From assembly GCA_937975705.1 (NCBI GenBank), contig CALJTX010000024.1:1-62320 (forward strand): a stretch of DNA of 62,320 bases, written 5' to 3'. The position numbers were made by a program, and so were the translations under genes. This DNA comes from an uncultured Flavobacteriia bacterium (GTDB lineage: Bacteria > Bacteroidota > Bacteroidia > Flavobacteriales_D > Crocinitomicaceae). The notes below the pieces were generated by a model. It did no database searches. It saw only the letters and a program-made list of their open reading frames with translations, and was not told the origin of the DNA. This document shows, in pieces, positions 53,610 to 60,129 of the stretch; the stretch's first letter is position 1; each line of letters begins with the position of its first letter.

Positions 53610-54707
53610 GTGGTCAAAAAGATTAAAAATGGGAATGTGCAAAGCTTTCAAACTTTATACATAATAAACATGATCCATACTTTATCAAATTCCCTAAATC
53701 GGGTTGGGATTAGAAACTCAACAGATTACAGCCCTTTTGGTGTAGAGTTGGATGGAAGAACGGTGAGTTTGGAAGGGTATCGATTTGGGTATCAAGGCTC
53801 CGAAAAAGACAATGAATTCAAAGGTGAAGGGAATAGTTATACCACTGAATTTAGACAATTGGATCCGAGATTGGGAAGATGGTTGAGTGTTGATCCGTTG
53901 TTTGAAAAATATTCATGGCAATCCCCCTATTGTGCTTTTAATAATTGCTCCATTTTACTCTGCGATCCTTTAGGTTTGGAAGCAGAAGGTGGTCCTGGAG
54001 ATGAGGAAGGAATTAAAGATAGAGGAACTACAACACGAGATGTTGTCGTTACAAGATATCAAACTAAGGAACAAAAAAGGCATCAAAATTGGAATAGATT
54101 TATAGGCGGTTTAACTTTTGTATGGGGGTTCATGGAGGCTTCCGCAGGTACTGCATTCATTGCGTCTGGGGTAGCTGCTCCGTTAGGATGGTTGTTGGTT
54201 GTACATGGATCCGATATTGCAGTTGCTGGCGGTAATCAAATGGTAACGGGTAGAAAACAAGAAACTCTTACTTTTAAAGGAGCAAAACAACTTGTAAAAT
54301 CCTGTGGCGCTAGTGAACATAGAGCAGAGGATATAGCTACATTTGTTGATTGTTCAATATCCATTGTTGGTTTAGGAGGAGGAGCTTTGGTAAAACAAAG
54401 CGTGACTAGAGCAGCTCCTAAAATAGGGATTGAAATTGTTGAGGAGAGTGGTAAATTGACATTGCGCTCTGACATTATACTAAGTGGAGGTAGAAGTGGT
54501 CAGTTAGTAAAGAATTTAACCGGACCAGCAAACAGCGTTTTAAAAGGAAGTGGTCAAAGAATTTTTATTACTGATGATATAGGGAACGTAATTTGGGATG
54601 TGACAAAAGATAGAGCAAAATCGGTAATTCCAGGACAAGGATTTGGCCCAAAAGTCACACCGTCTCAACAGCAAATAGAATTACTTAATAAAGTTTGGGG
54701 GAATTAG
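53610..54707 (+). CDS. orphan Rhs tip cassette E: unknown toxin with hydrophobic pre-toxin segment
   Basis: GTG at 53610 or ATG at 53670 opens the frame ahead of the shell block (NRVGIRNSTDYSPFG to LSVDPL); 365 residues from GTG. After the block a hydrophobic region (FMEASAGTAFIASGVAAPLG, then HGSDIAVAGGNQMVTG) resembles pre-toxin membrane segments. The last 75 residues (GGRSGQLVKNLTGPANSVLK; IFITDDIGNVIWDVTKDRAK; PGQGFGPKVTPSQQQIE) form a compact C-terminal domain I cannot name; a nuclease is possible. The partner is cytosolic, which suits a cytosol-acting toxin. Confidence 0.62.
   Translation: MVKKIKNGNVQSFQTLYIINMIHTLSNSLNRVGIRNSTDYSPFGVELDGRTVSLEGYRFGYQGSEKDNEFKGEGNSYTTEFRQLDPRLGRWLSVDPLFEKYSWQSPYCAFNNCSILLCDPLGLEAEGGPGDEEGIKDRGTTTRDVVVTRYQTKEQKRHQNWNRFIGGLTFVWGFMEASAGTAFIASGVAAPLGWLLVVHGSDIAVAGGNQMVTGRKQETLTFKGAKQLVKSCGASEHRAEDIATFVDCSISIVGLGGGALVKQSVTRAAPKIGIEIVEESGKLTLRSDIILSGGRSGQLVKNLTGPANSVLKGSGQRIFITDDIGNVIWDVTKDRAKSVIPGQGFGPKVTPSQQQIELLNKVWGN
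53700..53900 (+). repeat. Rhs shell-end repeat, copy 5 (tip E)
   Basis: Encodes RVGIRNSTDYSPFGVELDGR to LSVDPL, preceded by TTCCCTAAAT; nearly the same as copy 4 up to LSVDPL. Confidence 0.8.
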
Positions 54708-54709
54708 TT

Positions 54710-55183
54710 ATGGATAAAAATTTGAAAATATCTGTTAATCATTTACTGGAAATTTTTAGCGGGGCGATAAATTCACTTATTCCTTGGTTAGAGAAGGTGG
54801 AAATAGAATGGCTAAATGGGAAATCGTATGATGATTGGGATAAGATTGTTAATTCATTATACGAGAATATAATTTGCAGCACACTTACTGGTGAAGTTTT
54901 AACTGAATACTCGATTGCAAAGTATGATTTTGAATATTCAGATTATTCACAATTAGATTTTATCCAAGTACAGTGTGATGATCATAATGATAAGAAATGT
55001 GCTTTTGTTTCATTTAAAAGTATTTCTACACCTTGTGATTTTGTCAGAGTTGCAATTATTGATGATTTTGAAAAAGTTTTGGATTATTTAGATCTACCTT
55101 TTAATAACAGCCTAGAATTCAGATTAATAAGATTTGAAAATGGAATAAAAGTTAAAATAAAGGAAGTAGATATATTAGTTTAG
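54710..55183 (+). CDS. putative cytosolic immunity protein for Rhs tip E
   Basis: A 157-residue acidic protein without a signal (MDKNLKISVNHLLEIFSGAI, later DYSQLDFIQVQCDDHNDKK). No family recognised. ATG at 54710 is three bases after the toxin E stop; the TTG at 54695 that would overlap the toxin seems less likely. The lack of export separates it from the immunity candidates of A, B, C, D and F. Confidence 0.55.
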   Translation: MDKNLKISVNHLLEIFSGAINSLIPWLEKVEIEWLNGKSYDDWDKIVNSLYENIICSTLTGEVLTEYSIAKYDFEYSDYSQLDFIQVQCDDHNDKKCAFVSFKSISTPCDFVRVAIIDDFEKVLDYLDLPFNNSLEFRLIRFENGIKVKIKEVDILV

Positions 55184-55264
55184 TATGAGTCAGGGAACAA
55201 TCAACATAGTAACAAAGCAAGTCACTTAGTTCTTGTATATCTAGTTCAAAATTAAAACTGTTGA

Positions 55265-56221
55265 GTGTTTAAACGAAAAGGAATTCTAATTTACGCCCCA
55301 CCCCCAAATTCCCCAAATCGGGTTGGGATTAGAAACTCAACAGATTACAGTCCTTTTGGCGTTGAGTTGGATGGCAGAACTGTGAGTTTGGATGGGTATA
55401 GGTTTGGGTTTCAGAATCAAGAAAAGGATGATGAGATTAAGGGTGAAGGAAACTCGATAAACTATACGTTTAGAATGCATGACCCGAGGTTGGGGAGGTT
55501 TTTTGTGGTGGATCCGTTTTTTAGAGATTTTCCTTGGAATAGTACTTACGCATTTTGTGAGAATAGGTTATTAGATTGTAAGGAATTAGAAGGATTACAA
55601 GCTGTTAGTGCAACACATAAAAATTACTTCAATTCTGCTGGCATTTATATTTTCATGAAAAACTCAGAAAAAGGTTTTTCTGCAAAGGGTCAAATATTTT
55701 TACTTGGACAAAGTGCTACAGAGTCAGGATATGGCGTTGAATCCAACTTAAAGAGCAGTGTCGATAAAAATAATTATTGGGGCCTTAAAAAAGGAAAAGT
55801 TAAATTAAATTATTCAACAATAGGTGAAGGTTATCAAGCGTGGGAGTCTACTATGAATAATAATTTTCCGGAAGTCCTAGATGTACTTATGAAAAAGAAC
55901 TTTACAATTAATGAGCTCCAAAATAAATTAAATCCGGGAGAGGGTAAGCTTAATTATGATCCTGGAAATGACGACTATGCTCAAAATGCATACAACAATG
56001 GAGTTAATGCATTGAAAAGAATGATATTAGTAATTGACGAAGATATAACTTTAAAAGAAAAACGTCAGGAAGGACTTGTGAAAGATTATAAAAATAATAA
56101 TCCAACATTTGCTAATTCAAAAGATAGGGCATCTTACGTTAAATTAGAAAAGGAAATAAATTATTTGAAAAAAGCAAAAATAAAAGCAGAAAATGTTTTA
56201 AAAGAAGCAGGAGAAAACTAA
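55265..56221 (+). CDS. orphan Rhs tip cassette F: GH73-like glucosaminidase toxin
   Basis: GTG at 55265 opens a 318-residue frame through the shell block (NRVGIRNSTDYSPFG to VVDPF). The toxin part resembles bacterial glucosaminidases: FLLGQSATESGYG carries the candidate catalytic glutamate, and NNYWGLKKGK with a later GEGYQAWESTM matches the downstream part of the domain. A Lys-rich helical tail follows. It would cleave glycan strands of peptidoglycan. The stop shares one base with the immunity start (TAATG). Confidence 0.68.
   Translation: MFKRKGILIYAPPPNSPNRVGIRNSTDYSPFGVELDGRTVSLDGYRFGFQNQEKDDEIKGEGNSINYTFRMHDPRLGRFFVVDPFFRDFPWNSTYAFCENRLLDCKELEGLQAVSATHKNYFNSAGIYIFMKNSEKGFSAKGQIFLLGQSATESGYGVESNLKSSVDKNNYWGLKKGKVKLNYSTIGEGYQAWESTMNNNFPEVLDVLMKKNFTINELQNKLNPGEGKLNYDPGNDDYAQNAYNNGVNALKRMILVIDEDITLKEKRQEGLVKDYKNNNPTFANSKDRASYVKLEKEINYLKKAKIKAENVLKEAGEN
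55319..55520 (+). repeat. Rhs shell-end repeat, copy 6 (tip F)
   Basis: Encodes RVGIRNSTDYSPFGVELDGR to VVDPF and is preceded by TTCCCCAAAT. It shares the FQNQEKDDEI version with copy 3. Confidence 0.8.
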
Positions 56222-56937
56222 TGACCACAAAAAAACATATGAAACAAAATATATTTCTGCATCTCAATATTTTATTCATGCTCTTTGGCTGTAATGCAAA
56301 AAATCCTGTTGAAAAGAACTCATTGAAAAAACAGCATTGTACCATTTTAACTAAATTGATTACAACTGATGATTATAAAATAATTGCAAAAATTGAATGC
56401 GAGGATTTATCAGTTGAAATAATTCATGGTAAGGAGAAAAACAAAATCAAATTATTGAATGCATTTGGTAAACTTTCTTTTCCTTCTGCTTTGCCAATCG
56501 TGGCATATAATGGCGATAATATACACCTGGAGCAATATTTATTTTGCAACCAAGAATTTTTAATTTTTCCATTTGAGGACTGGAATAGTAATTTTATATA
56601 TTATAAAATACCGATAAAGAAAAATTCAGGAAGCGATCGTATTCATCCATTATTCATTTTAAAGGAACAATTCTGTCTTTTTAATGAACGTTCAAGTATT
56701 ATCCTAACATATAGAAATGATATGAGAGAATACTTTATTTCAAATCAATCATATTATCTTACTACGTTAACCTTATATGATTTATGCAAGAATAAAAATT
56801 CAGACATAATTGAATTTCAAACACAAAAAGAAATTAACTTACCCGAAAACGCAAGTCCAACCCAAGTAAAACAACAATTAATTACAGCAATGAGTAATTT
56901 TTATGATGAGTCTATTCATAATACTTATTTCAAGTGA
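56221..56937 (+). CDS. putative immunity lipoprotein for Rhs tip F
   Basis: A 238-residue lipoprotein (HLNILFMLFGC, lipid cysteine near residue 24). The rest is beta-rich and polar with no family recognised. It overlaps the toxin F stop by one base (TAATG). Periplasmic localisation matches a glucosaminidase target. Confidence 0.55.
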   Translation: MTTKKHMKQNIFLHLNILFMLFGCNAKNPVEKNSLKKQHCTILTKLITTDDYKIIAKIECEDLSVEIIHGKEKNKIKLLNAFGKLSFPSALPIVAYNGDNIHLEQYLFCNQEFLIFPFEDWNSNFIYYKIPIKKNSGSDRIHPLFILKEQFCLFNERSSIILTYRNDMREYFISNQSYYLTTLTLYDLCKNKNSDIIEFQTQKEINLPENASPTQVKQQLITAMSNFYDESIHNTYFK

Positions 56938-57008
56938 GTTTTGTAACGTAGATTTCTTGAAATTTCAGTTACTGAACTTTTCTATTTTTGAGACACTTAA
57001 ATTTCCCA

Positions 57009-57023
57009 TTGTACAAGTACTAA
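57009..57023. promoter_or_regulatory. island palindrome variant TTGTACAAGTACTAA
   Basis: GTAC-AA-GTAC core, as in the site at 41018-41039, downstream of the Rhs array. Confidence 0.4.
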
Positions 57024-57169
57024 AAATGAGCATATATATATACGCAATTTCCATACCCCTCTCCTCCCCTATTCTATTTTAGAATCCCTTACTGCGCTTG
57101 CTTTTTGGCCAATCAGCATGTTAAAACGGTGACTTTTTCAGGAAAAGTTGTGTTGCGTGATTGTTTAAT

Positions 57170-57192
57170 TTAGTGTCAATTAAGTACACTAA
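57170..57192. promoter_or_regulatory. inverted repeat upstream of the TIR-like gene
   Basis: TTAGTG-N11-CACTAA, with a GTAC inside the right part, lies 71 bases before the start of the TIR-like gene; a related, wider-spaced operator form. Confidence 0.4.
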
Positions 57193-57262
57193 TAAAAAGA
57201 CCTGGTAAGCCTCTCAAAAACTAAAACTTTTTGGAGACTATAACAACACAAAAACAAATTTT

Positions 57263-57847
57263 ATGGGACATAGAACATTTATATCATTTAAGACAGAAGA
57301 TGAATCATATAAAAATTATATTCAAGACAACTTGGATATTGATATGATAGACCATTCACTTAATGAAGCAATTGACTCTGAAGATCTTGAATATATAATG
57401 AGCGTTATTAGAGAAGGCTATTTAGCTGATTCAACAGTGACAATTTTCTTAATTGGTGAACAAAGTAATGAAAATTTAGGTGCGTATGAACAGCGTTATA
57501 TTAAAAGAGAACTTCAAGCATCCTTATATCACGGACAGGGAAATACTCAAAATGGAATTTTGGGTATTGTATTGCCAAGTATGTATTCGAGAGTTTATGG
57601 CGGTTCAGGGATTTGTCAAACCTGCCGAAATTCTCACAACTTTGTCAACATTAACGATTCAACAACAATTAGGGAATTTAGTTACAATTATTATATTCCT
57701 AACAACAAATGCTCTTGGTCAAAAGATGATAGGTTTTGCGTATTAGTAAAATGGGATGACTTTATTCAGGAACCAGAAAAGTATATTGACCAAGCTTTTG
57801 ACAAAAGAAGTCATCCAATCTCTGAAAAAACCAAAGTAAGACCATAA
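57263..57847 (+). CDS. TIR-like protein (ThsB/DUF1863-type)
   Basis: A 194-residue protein with a TIR-like fold of the MTH538/ThsB type (PF08937). The N-terminal strand GHRTFISFKTEDE, the DMIDHSLNEAID loop, STVTIFLIGEQSNEN (core strand with the LIG turn) and the YEQRYIKRELQASLYHGQG helix leading to ILGIVLP follow the expected order. Known relatives sense phage infection and make NAD-derived signals (Thoeris). A short C-x-x-C (ICQTC) lies after the core. It shares one base with the next gene (TAATG), so both are translated together. Confidence 0.75.
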   Translation: MGHRTFISFKTEDESYKNYIQDNLDIDMIDHSLNEAIDSEDLEYIMSVIREGYLADSTVTIFLIGEQSNENLGAYEQRYIKRELQASLYHGQGNTQNGILGIVLPSMYSRVYGGSGICQTCRNSHNFVNINDSTTIREFSYNYYIPNNKCSWSKDDRFCVLVKWDDFIQEPEKYIDQAFDKRSHPISEKTKVRP

Positions 57848-58728
57848 TGACGTTTGAAGATAAAGACTTACCCGGATTATTTCAATTAGCTGACGCTGCT
57901 GCAAAAAAAGAACAAAAAAAATTCTTTAGAGGAATTTTTTGGTATTTGTCATTGCTTATTATTGCTGCTCTTTTTGCCTTTTTTGCTGACGATTATCCCA
58001 CCCCCATTTTCAAAATCATTTCTACAGTTCTGTTCTTGTTGACTTTATTTATTATGATTTGGCTCCGGGTAAGTAGACCTGAAGATATTTGGTATAATGG
58101 AAGAGCGGTTGCAGAATCTGTCAAAACACGCTCGTGGCGTTGGATGATGAGAGCAGAACCATATATTGACTGTGATAATATTGAAATTGTCAGGAAACAT
58201 TTCGTAAAGGACTTAAAAACTATCCTTAAGCAAAATGAGAGTTTAATCGGGACATTAGGAATTTCTGCAAGTTTAGAAGAACCTATTTCAGAAAAAATGA
58301 TTGAAATCAGAAAGTTAAACCTTTCAGACAGATTTAACTTTTACAGACAAGAGAGAATTACTAATCAAGCCATTTGGTATACTAATAAGTCAAAATTCAA
58401 TAAGAAAAGAGCGAAAATATGGTTTTGGACGACTGTTTCGCTTCATGCATTAGCAATACTTTTGCTATTGTATAACATTTATGACCCTACCGCAAAACTA
58501 CCAATTGAAGTAATTGCTGTTGCATCATCATCAGTTTTGACTTGGTTACAAGCAAAAAAACATAATGAATTATCATCCTCATATTCCTTGACAGCTCATG
58601 AAATAATGTTAATTAAATCAGAGGTAAATATTATAAAAACTGAGGACGACTTGTCAGAATATGTAATGAACTGTGAAAATGCATTTTCAAGAGAACATAC
58701 ACAATGGTTTGCAAGAAAGATTGGATAG
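57847..58728 (+). CDS. SLATT/DUF4231-like four-helix membrane protein, candidate effector
   Basis: A 293-residue protein with two pairs of membrane helices (about residues 26-46 and 52-72, then 196-216 and 224-240). A conserved SLATT-type end follows: SSYSLTAHEIMLIKSEVNII and YVMNCENAFSREHTQWFARK. SLATT/DUF4231 proteins are predicted pore-forming effectors of nucleotide-signalling defence systems. It is coupled to a TIR-like sensor gene; the pair fits a signal-maker plus membrane-effector scheme. Confidence 0.75.
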   Translation: MTFEDKDLPGLFQLADAAAKKEQKKFFRGIFWYLSLLIIAALFAFFADDYPTPIFKIISTVLFLLTLFIMIWLRVSRPEDIWYNGRAVAESVKTRSWRWMMRAEPYIDCDNIEIVRKHFVKDLKTILKQNESLIGTLGISASLEEPISEKMIEIRKLNLSDRFNFYRQERITNQAIWYTNKSKFNKKRAKIWFWTTVSLHALAILLLLYNIYDPTAKLPIEVIAVASSSVLTWLQAKKHNELSSSYSLTAHEIMLIKSEVNIIKTEDDLSEYVMNCENAFSREHTQWFARKIG

Positions 58729-58950
58729 CTAAAAAATACCCGAACTGAACCTATTCATCAGTGAATTTTAAGAGTAAATAACGAGAATTATAATTCATTT
58801 GTTTTGATTGTTATCACTTTCAGAATAATACCTCCCTGCCCCCCAACCCCTCGAAATACTTATAAAAGTTAGAATTTTCCAACATACAAGTTCACGAGCA
58901 AAGTTAAAAGCCTCACTCCTATTAGGTTCGAGGCTTTATCTATGGCTTAA

Positions 58951-59631
58951 CACCAAGCAAAGAATGTTCATGGATCAAAATATGATTACAGCCAGGTACA
59001 TTATCTGAATCAAACAAAGAAGGTAACTATCATCTGCCCTACCCATGGCGCTTTCAATCAGGAACCACAAAATCACCTAACTGGAAGTGCTTGCCCACAA
59101 TGTGCTATTATTGATCAGCACAAACTTCAAATGAAGGAAGTTGAAGCTTTTATTCAAGACAGCATCATAATACACGGAGAGAAATACGACTACAGCCAAG
59201 TTGATTATCAGGGCGGTAAAAAAATGGTCAAGTTGATTTGTCCGAAACATGGAGAATTTCTTCAAACACCAAACAACCATCAAAGTGGAAATGGTTGCCC
59301 TAATTGCAATAGCTCCAAAGGCGAAGAGCAAATCAAACGCTTTTTAGAATCAAATCATATTCCGTTCATCCAACAACACACCTTTCCTGGACTCAAAGAC
59401 CGAAGACTCCTTAAATGTGATTTCTATCTACCTAATCAAAACATGGTCATCGAATTTCATGGCCGCCAACATTTCGAAGCCGTGAATAGCTTCGGCGGCG
59501 AAAAAGCCTTGATCGAAAATCGAAGACGAGACCAACTTAAAAAAGACTTTCTGTCTGCAAACCACATCAAATTCTTAGAAATTTCTTACAAGGATAATTT
59601 GATTGAGAAGTTGGTGGAGTGTTTGGGTTGA
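58951..59631 (+). pseudogene. 5'-truncated DUF723/VSR-like endonuclease relic
   Basis: The frame is open from 58951 (directly after TAA at 58948-58950) to 59631, 226 codons, but has no ATG until 59131. Two zinc-ribbon-like repeats are recognisable: VHGSKYDYSQVHYLNQTKKV with CPTHGAFNQ, and HGEKYDYSQVDYQGGKKMVK with CPKHGEF. A VSR/PD-(D/E)xK-like nuclease domain (CDFYLPNQNMVIEFHGRQHF) follows. The first repeat starts in mid-domain, so the 5' end appears lost or the start is non-canonical. If expressed from 59131, one repeat and the nuclease domain remain. Confidence 0.65.
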
Positions 59632-59691
59632 GTTTCCTCTACAAAGCCACTGTTCTTCAAATTGGTTTGTGGAATTTACTAGACTTTTGGG

Positions 59692-59707
59692 TTAGTAGGT
59701 GTACTAA
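59692..59707. promoter_or_regulatory. island palindrome variant TTAGTA-GGTG-TACTAA
   Basis: Perfect 6-base arms in the intergenic region ahead of the DUF2188 gene, with a half-site GTACTAA at 59722-59728. Confidence 0.45.
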
Positions 59708-59866
59708 TATTTGGGGGATTTGTACTAATGCTAGTCTCAGGGTATTTCTTCATCTAAACCAGTAAGAATAAGCAATTCGTCAGTTTTAATATTTAATTCC
59801 AAATTCCTAGAATCGAGTAAAAAATTGAGGGGTTTGTAAATTCAAAGAGTAAACTAAAAAATTACA

Positions 59867-60088
59867 ATGGGTAAAAATCAACATGTAACTCCACATTCAA
59901 AAGGATGGCAAGTAAAAGGAGAAGGAAATAGTAAAGCAACGGCTATTACAAAGACGCAAGCTGAAAGTGAAAAAATTGCTATACAAATTGCTAAAGTTCA
60001 AAAATCAGAGGTTGTAATACACGGTATAGATGGCAAAATCCGTGACAAGAAGTCTTATGGGAATGATCCGAGGGATGTTAAGGGTTAG
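59867..60088 (+). CDS. DUF2188 protein
   Basis: A 73-residue protein that fits DUF2188: HVTPHSKGWQVKGEGNSKAT, TKTQAESEKIAI and SEVVIHGIDGKIRDKKSYGN are the conserved blocks, and the length is usual. The function is unknown; family members are common near mobile elements. It lies 42 bases before the 649-residue gene. Confidence 0.85.
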   Translation: MGKNQHVTPHSKGWQVKGEGNSKATAITKTQAESEKIAIQIAKVQKSEVVIHGIDGKIRDKKSYGNDPRDVKG

Positions 60089-60129
60089 GATAGGGAATTA
60101 TGGATATGATAGATAATTAGATTAAAGAT

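Larger units (their letters stand above)
56938..57262. other. 325-base non-coding gap between the Rhs array and the TIR gene
   Basis: No gene. It holds TT-GTAC-AA-GTAC-TAA at 57009-57023, a pyrimidine-rich run at 57050-57075, and an inverted repeat TTAGTG...CACTAA at 57170-57192 near the TIR gene. Confidence 0.6.

Noticed and set aside
42991..56221. Repeated shell blocks as an insertion sequence or CRISPR-like array
   Set aside because: The copies are coding, in frame, about 200 bp, followed by different genes; no transposase, terminal inverted repeats or short regular spacers exist.
59077..59331. 84-codon minus-strand open frame
   Set aside because: Antisense to the endonuclease relic, with no recognisable features.
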